Below are positions 29,000 to 38,047 of a DNA stretch of 64,000 nucleotides, piece after piece (position 1 is the first letter of the stretch; each line of letters starts with the position of its first letter). The position numbers and the translations under genes were made by a program. Where the stretch lies: positions 2,556,001 to 2,620,000 of the forward strand of contig NZ_JAUCBR010000004.1 in assembly GCF_034676725.1 (NCBI RefSeq). Direction: 5' to 3'. The notes under the pieces were generated by a model. That model saw nothing but the letters and a program-made list of their open reading frames with translations. It was not told the origin of the DNA and ran no database searches. The stretch comes from Denitromonas sp. GTDB taxonomy: Bacteria > Pseudomonadota > Gammaproteobacteria > Burkholderiales > Rhodocyclaceae.

Positions 29000-29761
29000 A
29001 TGTCTGTTCATGGCATTCCCGAAAAAGTCCCGGTGGCCCTGATTGGCCGGGCGCTGCGCCAGGGGTGGCGTGATTTTCGCGGCCTGGCCGGCGTCAGCAT
29101 GGGTTTCGCCGCCTGCTTCGTGGTGATCGGCATGCTGTTGATGACGGCCTTCGTGACGATCGGCATGGGGCCGATGGTGCCGCCGCTGATCGGCGGCTTC
29201 ATGCTCTTCGGCCCGGTGTCGATGGCCGGCTACCATGCCTTGCTCAGCGCCCGCCGCGCGGGGCGCCCGGTCAGCCTCGGCGTGGCCTACGGTGCAATGA
29301 AGCACACGCCCCGCCCGGTGTGGGTGATGGGGGTGTTCTGCGGCTTCATGGTGCTGGTGTGGCTGACCGACGCCGGCACGCTGTACAGCTTCATGGTGGG
29401 CGAATGGCGCCACGACTGGCTGTCGGTGCTGCCGCACTCGTCGCAGCTGCTGCGCTTTCATTCGGGGGCGGCGATCATGGGCGGTGCGCTGGCGCTGATC
29501 GTGTATACCGTGACCGTGCATTCGGTGCTGCTGCTGGTGCGCGGCCAGGGGACGCTGGTGACGGCGGTGACCGCCAGCGTGCGCGCCGTCGGGCGCTCGT
29601 TTGTGGCGCATGTGCTGTGGGCCGTGGTGCTGGCGCTGACGGTGATGGCCAGCATCTTCCTGTTGCCGGCCTTGCTGGTGGTGCTGCCGGTGGCGGCCTT
29701 TGCCAGCATCCACTGGAACGAGGCGGCGTTTCCGCCGGCGGCGAACGACGCGCGCCGGTAG
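29000..29761 (+). CDS. DUF2189 family integral membrane protein
   Basis: A 253-residue protein with about six hydrophobic helices and the family-typical opening VALIGRALRQGWRDF, followed by PLIGGFMLFGPVSMAGYHALLSARRAG. I choose ATG 29000 because GAGG lies just upstream; the frame is open from 28925. DUF2189 proteins are predicted inner-membrane proteins of unknown function. It ends about 35 bp before msrA on the same strand, but nothing links the two functionally. Confidence 0.8.
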   Translation: MSVHGIPEKVPVALIGRALRQGWRDFRGLAGVSMGFAACFVVIGMLLMTAFVTIGMGPMVPPLIGGFMLFGPVSMAGYHALLSARRAGRPVSLGVAYGAMKHTPRPVWVMGVFCGFMVLVWLTDAGTLYSFMVGEWRHDWLSVLPHSSQLLRFHSGAAIMGGALALIVYTVTVHSVLLLVRGQGTLVTAVTASVRAVGRSFVAHVLWAVVLALTVMASIFLLPALLVVLPVAAFASIHWNEAAFPPAANDARR

Positions 29762-29797
29762 TGGTCGAAGCCCCATCACAACACACAGGGGATGACC

Positions 29798-30337
<540 letters not shown>

Positions 30338-30374
30338 AACGGTACAATCCCCGTTCAATTCACAAGGAGGCACC

Positions 30375-30722
30375 ATGACTGAGCAAACCACCACGGCCAG
30401 CGGCCTGATCATCGAGGACCTGGTCGTTGGCGAGGGCGCCACCGCCGAAGCCGGTCAGCACGTGAAAGTGCACTACACCGGCTGGCTGACCGACGGGCGC
30501 AAGTTTGATTCGAGCAAGGACCGCAACGATCCTTTCGTCTTCCCGCTCGGCCAGCGCCATGTCATCTCCGGCTGGGACGAGGGTGTGCAGGGCATGAAGG
30601 TGGGCGGCACGCGCAAGCTGACCATCCCGCCCGCGCTGGGCTATGGCGCCCGCGGCGCCGGCGGCGTGATCCCGCCGAACGCGACGCTGGTGTTCGAGGT
30701 GGAGCTGCTGGACGTGGCCTGA
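30375..30722 (+). CDS. FKBP-type peptidyl-prolyl cis-trans isomerase
   Basis: A single-domain 115-residue FKBP. It shows VKVHYTGWLTDGRKFDSS, FVFPLGQRHVISGWDEGVQGMKVGG, RKLTIPPALGYGARG, and IPPNATLVFEVELLDV, with the aromatic/Asp residues of the active pocket present. There is no signal peptide, so it should be a cytoplasmic folding helper. AAGGAGG precedes the ATG at 30375. It is followed by a strong terminator. Confidence 0.95.
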   Translation: MTEQTTTASGLIIEDLVVGEGATAEAGQHVKVHYTGWLTDGRKFDSSKDRNDPFVFPLGQRHVISGWDEGVQGMKVGGTRKLTIPPALGYGARGAGGVIPPNATLVFEVELLDVA

Positions 30723-30746
30723 GGCCGCACGCCGGGTATCGCAGGA

Positions 30747-30771
30747 ACGGCCGCCGCGTGCGGCCGTTTTT
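30747..30771 (+). terminator. Intrinsic terminator after the FKBP gene
   Basis: ACGGCCGC (30747-30754) and GCGGCCGT (30760-30767) form an 8-bp stem around CGCGT, followed by TTTTT. It ends against the stop codon of the convergent gene. Confidence 0.85.
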
Positions 30772-31613
30772 CATGGGCGCCTGCGGCGACGCCAGGCACC
30801 GAGCACGGCCAGACCGCCGAGCAGCATGGCGGCGGGTGCTGGTTCGGGGACCGGGCTGAGGATGGCTTGCCGGGCGGCCAGGGTCTCGGCGTCCCAGTAG
30901 CTGGGCAGGCCTTGCCACAGATTCTGGTTGTGCACGCCGTCGGTAACGAAGGCGTAGCCGAAGTTGGCTGCCGCCGCGCCGCCGATCACCGAGGTCATGG
31001 TATTCGCGTCGGCGCCATGCAGCAGCAGGCCGAAGCGCGCGGCGTCAAACTGGCTCTGGTAGGGCGGGGCGGTGAACTGGCCCAGGTGGTGGGCGAACTC
31101 CTCGAAGATCACCAGGGTGTCGAAGATGTCGAGGTAGCCGATGTCGGTCGGCGTGCCGGGGTTGCCGATCAGGCCGAGGGCCGGGTCGGCGGCGCGCACA
31201 TGTGCCCCCAGGTCGGTGAAGTAGGCGAGGTCGGCGGCGTATTCGGACACTTCGTCGACAAAGAAGCCGTCGATGGCATACCAGTCGAGATAGCGGTCGA
31301 TCTCCTGGGTGACGTCAGAGAAGCTGCGTGCCCCCCAGTCGGTGCCGACGTACGCATACACCTTGCCGCCCGCGGCGCGCAGCGCGGTGATGGCGGCGCT
31401 GTGGCTGGCGTCGATGGCCTGCCCGGCGCCGTTGTCGGGGTTGATGATGACGCTCAGCGGCTGGCGCGCGGCGGTGTCGGTGAGTTGCTGCCATTGGGCT
31501 GTGTGGGTGCCGGGGTAGAAATAGGCCGGCACCAGCAGTTCGACGGCCTGGGCCGTGCCGCTGCCGGCGAGGGTGCCGGCGCCGAGCATCAGCAGGTGGA
31601 CAAGCGGTTTCAT
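30771..31613 (-). CDS. Spherulin-4-family (GH135-like) exported protein with PEP-CTERM anchor
   Basis: The 280-residue product has a signal peptide (MKPLVHLLMLGAGTLAGSGTAQA), a domain resembling the spherulation-specific family 4 fold (VPAYFYPG, VIINPDNGAG, GKVYAYVGTDWG, DGFFVDEVSEYAADLAYF, IGNPGT), and a C-terminal PEP-CTERM sorting signal: VPEP, a hydrophobic helix and RRRRR. PEP-CTERM proteins are processed by exosortase and co-occur with exopolysaccharide production. The spherulin-4 family includes fungal GH135 enzymes that cleave galactosamine-containing polysaccharide, so a biofilm-polysaccharide hydrolase is a reasonable inference. No exosortase gene is in the window. Confidence 0.8.
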   Translation of the reverse strand: MKPLVHLLMLGAGTLAGSGTAQAVELLVPAYFYPGTHTAQWQQLTDTAARQPLSVIINPDNGAGQAIDASHSAAITALRAAGGKVYAYVGTDWGARSFSDVTQEIDRYLDWYAIDGFFVDEVSEYAADLAYFTDLGAHVRAADPALGLIGNPGTPTDIGYLDIFDTLVIFEEFAHHLGQFTAPPYQSQFDAARFGLLLHGADANTMTSVIGGAAAANFGYAFVTDGVHNQNLWQGLPSYWDAETLAARQAILSPVPEPAPAAMLLGGLAVLGAWRRRRRP

Positions 31614-31729
31614 GGTGTCAGCCCCCGTGGCGTGTCAGTCCGCATGGTGGATTCATGCATGGCCATGATGAAGGCATCTGGCCGGCGTGGCCAGCCGGCA
31701 ACTGAAACAAATTGCGCCGTTCGCCGTGC

Positions 31730-33523
31730 TCAGGCGGTAAGCAGTTCGAGCAGGGCCGGGCCGTAGGCGTCGAGCTTGCGGTCGCCGATGCCGGACACGG
31801 CGCCGAGCTCGGCAAGCGAGCCGGGCTTGCGGCTGGCGATCTCGAGCAAGGTGGCGTCGTGGAAGATGACGTAGGCTGGCACATTGCGCTCGCGTGCGGT
31901 GTCGGCCCGCCAGGCACGCAGGCGCTCGTAAAGCTCGGCCTCGGCGCCGGTGGGCACGATGCGGCCGCGGCCGGCCTTGAGGCGCTTGCCCTTCTTGACC
32001 GGCTGGCGGATCTCGAACACCGCCTCGCCCTTGAGCAGTGGCCGGGCGGCTTCGGTCAGCATCAGCGCGCCGAAGCGGTCGTGGTCGACGGCCAGCAGGC
32101 CTCGCGCCACCAACTGCCGGAAGACGCTGCGCCACAGCTTGTCGTCCAGATCAGCGCCGATGCCGAAGGTGGTCAGCGTCTCGTGACCACGTTCGCGCAC
32201 CTTGTCGGTGGTCTCGCCGCGCAGCACGTCGATCAGGTAGCCGGCGCCGTAGCGCTGATTCGTGCGGTACACGCAGGACAGCGCCTTGCGCGCCGCATCG
32301 GTCACATCGAGGGTTTGCGGCGGGTCGATGCAGTTGTCGCAGTTGCCGCAGGCCGGGGCGGTTTCGCCGAAGTAGGCGAGCAGGTGCTGGCGCCGGCAGT
32401 CGGTGGCCTCGACCAGGCCGACCAGGGTGTCGAGGCGGCTGCCGGCGAGGCGCTTGAAGGCCTCGCTGCCTTCGGACTCGTCGATCATCCGGCGCTGTTG
32501 CACCACGTCGGCGGCACCCCAGGCCATCCAGGCCTCGGCCGGCAGGCCGTCGCGACCGGCGCGGCCGGTCTCCTGGTAATAGCCTTCGATCGAGCGTGGC
32601 AGGTCGAGGTGGGCGACGAAGCGCACGTCGGGCTTGTCGATACCCATGCCGAAGGCGATGGTGGCGACCATCACCACGCCGTCTTCGCGCAGGAAGCGGC
32701 GCTGGTGCTCGGCACGCAGCTCCTGCGCCAGGCCAGCGTGATAGGGCAGGGCCTTGACGCCTTGCTCGGCCAGCCACGCGGCGGTCTCCTCGACCTTGCG
32801 CCGCGACAGGCAATAGACGATGCCGGCCTCGCCGGCGTGCTCCTGGACAAAGTCGAACAGCTGCTTGCGCGGGCCGTCTTTCTCGACCATGCGATAGCGG
32901 ATGTTGGGCCGGTCGAAGCTGGCGACGAAGCGGCGCGCCTCGGTGAGGTTGAGGCGGCGGGCGATTTCTTCGCGGGTCTGGTGATCGGCGGTGGCCGTCA
33001 GCGCGATGCGCGGCACATTCGGAAAACGCTCGGAGAGCACCGACAGCTGCAGGTATTCCGGCCGGAAGTCGTGCCCCCACTGCGAGACGCAATGTGCCTC
33101 GTCGATGGCGAACAGTGCGATACCGCCGTTCTCGTGGGTGTGGTCGAGCTGGGCCAGGGTGCGCGGGTTGAGCAGGCGCTCGGGCGCAACATAGAGCAGG
33201 TCCAGCCCGCCGGACATCCAGCGGCGCTCAACCGCCTCGGCCGCGTCGGGCGTCAGGCTGGAGTTGAGATAAGCCGCCGCGACGCCGGCCTCCTGCAAGG
33301 CGCTGACCTGATCCTGCATCAGCGCGATCAGCGGCGAGATGACGATGGCCGTGCCGGGGCGCATCAGCGCCGGCACCTGGTAGCACAGCGACTTGCCGCC
33401 CCCGGTAGGCATCAGCACCAGGGCATCACCCCCCTGGGCGACGTGATCGACGATGGCGGCCTGCTCGCCGCGGAAGTCGGGGTAGCCGAAGACGTGCTGG
33501 AGAATCTCGTGGGCGCGGGACAT
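31730..33523 (-). CDS. recQ: ATP-dependent DNA helicase RecQ
   Basis: 3'-5' helicase of recombination and fork repair. The 597-residue protein has LMPTGGGKSLCYQVPAL (Walker A, near residue 40), DEAHCVSQWGHDFRPEY, GRAGRDGLPAEAWM (motif VI), the RQC zinc-binding cysteines (CRRQHLLAYFG...CGNCDNC), a winged-helix region, and a C-terminal HRDC domain. ATG 33523 (MSRAHEILQHVFGYP) is the natural start; a longer frame to 33622 has no similarity. It is monocistronic on the minus strand. Confidence 0.97.
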   Translation of the reverse strand: MSRAHEILQHVFGYPDFRGEQAAIVDHVAQGGDALVLMPTGGGKSLCYQVPALMRPGTAIVISPLIALMQDQVSALQEAGVAAAYLNSSLTPDAAEAVERRWMSGGLDLLYVAPERLLNPRTLAQLDHTHENGGIALFAIDEAHCVSQWGHDFRPEYLQLSVLSERFPNVPRIALTATADHQTREEIARRLNLTEARRFVASFDRPNIRYRMVEKDGPRKQLFDFVQEHAGEAGIVYCLSRRKVEETAAWLAEQGVKALPYHAGLAQELRAEHQRRFLREDGVVMVATIAFGMGIDKPDVRFVAHLDLPRSIEGYYQETGRAGRDGLPAEAWMAWGAADVVQQRRMIDESEGSEAFKRLAGSRLDTLVGLVEATDCRRQHLLAYFGETAPACGNCDNCIDPPQTLDVTDAARKALSCVYRTNQRYGAGYLIDVLRGETTDKVRERGHETLTTFGIGADLDDKLWRSVFRQLVARGLLAVDHDRFGALMLTEAARPLLKGEAVFEIRQPVKKGKRLKAGRGRIVPTGAEAELYERLRAWRADTARERNVPAYVIFHDATLLEIASRKPGSLAELGAVSGIGDRKLDAYGPALLELLTA

Positions 33524-33760
33524 GGCGGCATTGTAGCGCCGCATCATCGCTGGAAAAAACGAAACCAGCGATTCGCCGTGGCGGCAGCCGAACCTTGCGC
33601 TTGCGCCGATGGGCGCGGGCACGCGGCGACCAGCCCGGCATCCGTACGAACCGGTGTCTTTCAGGATTGGACCGATCGTGTCGGAAAATTTGACAGCGAG
33701 GCGAGTGCGCGATGGGGTGATGGTTAAAAAAACGACTGTTTTTCAAGGTGTTGAAAGAAA

Positions 33761-33776
33761 TGGCGCAATTTTTGCT
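33761..33776 (+). promoter_or_regulatory. Sigma-54-type -24/-12 promoter
   Basis: TGGCGCAATTTTTGCT carries the invariant GG-N10-GC arrangement and the TTGC -12 element of RpoN promoters. The -12 GC (33774-33775) is about 46 bp upstream of the PEP-CTERM gene's ATG, a normal leader distance. PEP-CTERM genes in other bacteria are often RpoN-dependent through the PrsK/PrsR two-component pair, which supports the call. Confidence 0.7.
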
Positions 33777-33821
33777 CACGAGTGGCAGTAGGTTTTTTTA
33801 ACTCTTCCAGGAGTATTTACA

Positions 33822-34577
33822 ATGAATAAACTCAAGAAGTTCCTGGCCGCGGTATCTTTCAGCGCGCTGGCATCGACCGCCTCGGCGGTTCCGGTTGACC
33901 TTGGGCTGTCCCTGGTGATCGATGTGTCCGGGAGCGTGAGTGGCAGCGAGTACGACCTGCAGATGGATGGCTACGCGAACGCTTTCCGGAGTGCCGCGGT
34001 CCAGTCGAACATCCTGGGTGGGGCCAATGGTGCGATTGGCGTCAATGTGGTGTTTTTTGACTCCAACTTCTACTCCACCAGCCTCGATTCGTTCACGATC
34101 CTCGACTCGAACTCCGCCATCAATGCCTTCGCTGACATTCTGGATGCGTTTGTGCGGCCGGGTAGCGGCGGTACGGATATCTATGATGGCGTGAACCGCG
34201 CGACCGCGTTGCTGACGTCGGCGACGAGCGGTATCGAGACGAGCAGGCTGGTGATGGATGTGTCGGGTGACGGCACCAGCTCCGCATCGCTGACCCAGAG
34301 CGCGCGTGATGCGGCGGCTGCGCTGAACATCGTCATCAACGGTCTGGCGATCGAGGGGAGCGCGACCAGCACCTTCATTACCGACTTCTACCGCAACAAC
34401 GTGATCACGCCCAGTGGCTTCGTCGTGACCGCGGCGGGCTTTGACGATTTCCAGCGCGCGGTGGAGCAGAAGCTTCTTATCGAAACCGGCCCTGGCAACC
34501 AGATTCCGTTGCCTGGCACGCTCGCATTGCTGGGTCTTGGTGTGGTGGGCTTGGCTGCGGTTCGCAAGCGTCGCTGA
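33822..34577 (+). CDS. DUF1194/VWA-domain exported protein with PEP-CTERM-like anchor
   Basis: A 251-residue protein with a Sec signal (MNKLKKFLAAVSFSALASTASA), a von Willebrand A-like domain containing the MIDAS-type DVSGSVS (LSLVIDVSGSVSGSEYDLQM) and further metal-site segments GGTDIYDG and DVSGDG, and a C-terminal sorting signal IPLPGTLALLGLGVVGLAAVRKRR. The tripartite end is a PEP-CTERM variant (PLP in place of PEP). AT-rich upstream DNA with a sigma-54 site and CAGGAG before the ATG suggest separate regulation. Its role is presumably at the cell surface or matrix; no ligand can be named. Confidence 0.85.
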   Translation: MNKLKKFLAAVSFSALASTASAVPVDLGLSLVIDVSGSVSGSEYDLQMDGYANAFRSAAVQSNILGGANGAIGVNVVFFDSNFYSTSLDSFTILDSNSAINAFADILDAFVRPGSGGTDIYDGVNRATALLTSATSGIETSRLVMDVSGDGTSSASLTQSARDAAAALNIVINGLAIEGSATSTFITDFYRNNVITPSGFVVTAAGFDDFQRAVEQKLLIETGPGNQIPLPGTLALLGLGVVGLAAVRKRR

Positions 34578-34596
34578 GTTCGACGTCACCACAAAC

Positions 34597-34627
34597 AAAA
34601 ACGGCAGCCTCCGAGGCTGCCGTTTTT
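34597..34627. terminator. Bidirectional intrinsic terminator
   Basis: AAAAACGGCAGCCTC (34597-34611) and GAGGCTGCCGTTTTT (34613-34627) are exact inverse complements. The hairpin gives a U tract in both directions, serving the PEP-CTERM gene on plus and cysK on minus. Confidence 0.9.
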
Positions 34628-34646
34628 GTTCTCGACATGCCTGTTG

Positions 34647-35579
34647 TCAGACTTCCAGATCCTGGAACAGCGCGGTCGACAGGTAGCGTTCGCCGAAGGA
34701 CGGGATCACCACCACGATCAGCTTGCCCTTGTTCTCGGGGCGCTTGGCCACGCTCAGGGCGGCGCTGACCGCTGCGCCGGAGGAGATGCCGACCAGCAGG
34801 CCTTCCTCGGCAGCCATGCGGCGGGCGGTGCTGAACGCGTCGTCGTTTTTGATGCGTACCACTTCGTCGTAGATGCCGGTGTTGAGCACCTCGGGCACGA
34901 ACCCGGCGCCGATGCCCTGGATCGGGTGCGGACCTTTCTGGCCGCCGGAGAGCACCGGGCTGGCGTCGGGTTCGACGGCGACGATCTGCACTCCCGCCTT
35001 GCGTGCCTTGAGCACTTCGCCCACGCCGGTGATGGTGCCGCCGGTGCCGATGCCGGAGACGACGATGTCGACCTGGCCGTCGGTGTCGTTCCAGATTTCC
35101 TCGGCGGTGGTCTTGCGGTGGATTTCAGGGTTGGCCGGGTTGGCGAATTGTTGCGGGATCAGGTAGCGCGAATCGGCGGCGGCCAGCTCTTCGGCCTTGC
35201 GGATGGCACCGCCCATGCCGTCGGGGCCGGGGGTGAGGATCAGCTCGGCGCCGTAGGCCTTGAGCAGCAGGCGGCGCTCGCGGCTCATGGTCTCGGGCAT
35301 GACGAAGGCGCATTTGTAGCCGCGCGCGGCGCAGACCATGGCCAGGCCGATGCCGGTGTTGCCCGAGGTGGGCTCGAGAATGATGGTGTCAGGCTTGATC
35401 TGGCCGGCCGCTTCGGCGGCGTCGATCATCGACACGGCGATACGGTCCTTGACGCTGTGGGCCGGGTTGTAGAACTCCAGCTTGCACACGACGGTGGCAT
35501 CGATGCCGGCGGTGAGGCGGTTGAGGCGGACGAGCGGGGTGTTGCCGATCAGGTCGGTGACGGAGTTGGCGATTTTCAT
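34647..35579 (-). CDS. cysK: Cysteine synthase A (O-acetylserine sulfhydrylase)
   Basis: PLP enzyme that makes cysteine from O-acetylserine and sulfide. The 310-residue protein shows LIGNTPLVRL, the Schiff-base lysine in NPAHSVKDRIAVSMID, LEPTSGNTGIGLAMV, GIGTGGTITGVGEVLK (phosphate loop) and VGISSGAAVSAAL. The length and PAHSVKDRIA motif fit CysK better than CysM. It starts at ATG 35579 and is convergent with the PEP-CTERM gene. Confidence 0.95.
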   Translation of the reverse strand: MKIANSVTDLIGNTPLVRLNRLTAGIDATVVCKLEFYNPAHSVKDRIAVSMIDAAEAAGQIKPDTIILEPTSGNTGIGLAMVCAARGYKCAFVMPETMSRERRLLLKAYGAELILTPGPDGMGGAIRKAEELAAADSRYLIPQQFANPANPEIHRKTTAEEIWNDTDGQVDIVVSGIGTGGTITGVGEVLKARKAGVQIVAVEPDASPVLSGGQKGPHPIQGIGAGFVPEVLNTGIYDEVVRIKNDDAFSTARRMAAEEGLLVGISSGAAVSAALSVAKRPENKGKLIVVVIPSFGERYLSTALFQDLEV

Positions 35580-35608
35580 GGATGTGTCCTGACTGAAGTG
35601 ACTTATTC

Positions 35609-35641
35609 ATTCTAGGCGATGCGGGTGGCGGATCGCATCGC
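35609..35641 (-). promoter_or_regulatory. Candidate cysK -10 element with adjacent inverted repeat
   Basis: On the minus strand TAGAAT (35614-35609) lies about 30 bp upstream of the cysK ATG. Directly upstream, GCGATGCG (35616-35623) and CGCATCGC (35634-35641) form a perfect 8-bp inverted repeat with a 10-base spacer, placed where the -35 region would be. It could be an operator or the end of the upstream gene's transcript. Confidence 0.35.
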
Positions 35642-35687
35642 TGTTTTGGAATAAGCACATAACGCACCGGCCCGAAGGCCCCCGGCG

Positions 35688-37931
35688 CTACGCTGTGGCC
35701 AGGCGTTCTGCGTGTGTCTCGGCCGGGGCCGGCCGGCCAAAGTGATAGCCCTGGGCGCTGTGACAGTTCATGAGGCGCAAGGCGGCGACCTGGGCGGGGT
35801 TTTCGACGCCTTCGGCCAGCACCTGGATGCCGAGGCTGCGCCCCATGGCCAGGACCGCCTGCACGATGGCGCGATCGTTGCCGTCGCCGGGCAGGCCATC
35901 GATGAAGCTGCGGTCGATCTTGAGGGTGTTGATGGGCAAGCGCTTGAGGTAGGACAGCGAGGAGAAGCCGGTGCCGAAATCGTCGAGCGACAGTGAGATG
36001 CCCATCTCGCGGATGCCGTGCAGCGTGGCGATCGACGGTTCGGCATCCTTGAGGATGTCCGACTCGGTGACTTCGATCTCGATCCATTCCGGCCGGCAGT
36101 CGGCCGCTTCGAGGATGCTGCACAGGCTGCCGAGGAAGTCGAGCCGGCGCAACTGCCGGCCGGACACATTGACCGCGACGCGCGGCGGCTTGAGCCCGGC
36201 GGCGCGCCAGGCAACGATCTGCTCGCACACCTTGCGCAACACTTGCGCGCCGAGGGGCACGATGAGGCCGTTGCGTTCGGCCAGCGCAATGAAGGTGCTC
36301 GGCGGCACGGCGCCATGGTCCGGGTCGTGCCAGCGGCACAGCGCCTCCAGGCCCACCAGCGCGCCGGTGGCGAGGTCGACCTGCGGCTGATACCAGACCT
36401 CGAGCTCCGCCTTGTCGATGGCGCGGCGCAAGGCGTTCTCGAGGCGCACCCGCTGGCGGGTCTGCTCGGTCTGACAGGCGTGGTAGCGCTGGGCGTTGTT
36501 GCGCCCCTGTTGCTTGGCCTGGTACATGGCCGTGTCGGCATTGCGGATGAGCGCCTCGGTGGAGTCGCCGTCTTCCGGGTAGAGGCTGAGGCCGACGCTG
36601 CAGCCGACAAAGAACTCCTGGTCCTTGTATGCAAGGGGCGGCGCCAGGCAGGCAAGAATGCGCTGGGCCGCGATCTCGGCGCGATCCGGCGAATCGATGT
36701 CTTCCATCAGCACCACGAACTCGTCGCCGCCGAGCCGTGCCACGGTGTCTTCCTCGCGCACGCACTCGAGCAGGCGGTGCGCGACCTGGTTGAGCACCGC
36801 GTCGCCAACCGCGTGGCCGTAGGAGTCGTTGATGTCCTTGAAGTGGTCGAGGTCGAGAAAGATCACGGCCACCATCTGCTTGTCGCGCTGGGCGCGGCGC
36901 AGGGCGGTGGAGATGCGGTCATTGAGCAGGTTGCGGTTGGGCAGGCCGGTCAGGGCGTCGTGCTGTGCCATGTGAGCCATCTGCGCTTCCGAGGCCTTGA
37001 TCGACGAAATGTCGCTGAAAATGCCCAGGTAATGCAGCAGCGTGCCGTCGTCGCCGAAAACCGGCGAAATATCCAGCCACTCGGGGTACACCTCGCCTGA
37101 CTTGCGGCGATTCCACACCTCGCCCTGCCAGCGGCCGTGGCGTGTCAGGGTGTCCCACATGCGCTGGTAGAAGGCGTGGCTGTGGCGCCCCGACTGGAGC
37201 AGGCGCGGGGTCTTGCCGACGGCATCCTCGGTGCGATAGCCGGTGATCTGGGTGAAGGCCGGGTTGACATGCTCGATCACGCCGTCGGGGCGGGTGACCA
37301 TGATGCCTTCGGCGGCATTGTTGAAGAACTGGGCGGCAAGCTTGAGGCGCTCCTGGTTGCGCCGTTCGGCGGTAATCCGGCGTGAGACGCCCAGCAGGCC
37401 GATGACCCGGCCGTCCGTGGTGCGCACCGGCGCCTTGAGGGTGTCGTAGCGCTCCAGGCGGCCGTCGGCGTGCTGGACGTCCTCCTCACGCTGCTGGACG
37501 CCGACTTCGGCCATCACCTGCGTGTCAGCCTGGCGGAAGGCGTCGGCCGCTGCCGCCGGAAAGAAGTCGCGATCGTCCTTGCCGAGGATCTGTTCGACCG
37601 GCCGCCCCATGACCTCGGCCGCCGCGCGGTTGATCAGTCGAAAGCGGCTCTCGGTGTCCTTGAAGAAGATCATGTCCGGGCTGGCATCGAGCAGCGCCGT
37701 CAGCAGCGCGCGCTGTTCTTCGGCCAGCTTGAGGGCCCGCGCGCGGCGCCGATTGACCAGGAACAGCCCGATGCTCAACGCGAGCAGCAGGGCAATGCTG
37801 GCGGTGGCAACCGGCGTCGCCGGGGCGGTCGCGGCGCCCGCGCCGAGCGGAACAAGCGCCCCCAGACCTACCGCCAGGCGGGATGGCCCGCCGTGGCCGC
37901 CACGTGCTCGCGAAGGTAAGTAAGTTGGCAT
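35688..37931 (-). CDS. PAS-PAS-GGDEF-EAL cyclic-di-GMP signalling protein
   Basis: A 747-residue protein with one N-terminal membrane helix (ATASIALLLALSIGLFLV), two PAS domains (about 75-190 and 195-315), a GGDEF domain with an intact RLGGDEFVV active site (about 320-480) and an EAL domain with LEALCRW, DDFGTGFSSLSYLK and EGVENPAQ (about 490-745). Both the cyclase and phosphodiesterase motifs look catalytically complete, so net activity cannot be predicted. ATG 37931 (MPTYLPSRARGG) is used; an in-frame GTG at 37943 is possible. It is a candidate input to the matrix and adhesin functions encoded elsewhere in the window. Confidence 0.92.
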   Translation of the reverse strand: MPTYLPSRARGGHGGPSRLAVGLGALVPLGAGAATAPATPVATASIALLLALSIGLFLVNRRRARALKLAEEQRALLTALLDASPDMIFFKDTESRFRLINRAAAEVMGRPVEQILGKDDRDFFPAAAADAFRQADTQVMAEVGVQQREEDVQHADGRLERYDTLKAPVRTTDGRVIGLLGVSRRITAERRNQERLKLAAQFFNNAAEGIMVTRPDGVIEHVNPAFTQITGYRTEDAVGKTPRLLQSGRHSHAFYQRMWDTLTRHGRWQGEVWNRRKSGEVYPEWLDISPVFGDDGTLLHYLGIFSDISSIKASEAQMAHMAQHDALTGLPNRNLLNDRISTALRRAQRDKQMVAVIFLDLDHFKDINDSYGHAVGDAVLNQVAHRLLECVREEDTVARLGGDEFVVLMEDIDSPDRAEIAAQRILACLAPPLAYKDQEFFVGCSVGLSLYPEDGDSTEALIRNADTAMYQAKQQGRNNAQRYHACQTEQTRQRVRLENALRRAIDKAELEVWYQPQVDLATGALVGLEALCRWHDPDHGAVPPSTFIALAERNGLIVPLGAQVLRKVCEQIVAWRAAGLKPPRVAVNVSGRQLRRLDFLGSLCSILEAADCRPEWIEIEVTESDILKDAEPSIATLHGIREMGISLSLDDFGTGFSSLSYLKRLPINTLKIDRSFIDGLPGDGNDRAIVQAVLAMGRSLGIQVLAEGVENPAQVAALRLMNCHSAQGYHFGRPAPAETHAERLATA

Positions 37932-38047
37932 ATTCCGAATCACTAAAAACCGGTTGAGGCATAAAGGCTTTCAGTAATAACGGCAGGGGGGCGATGAGCT
38001 TGAGTGCGGGCCGCCGCGGCGGCGGCGCCCGGCCGCACCGGCGGGGT

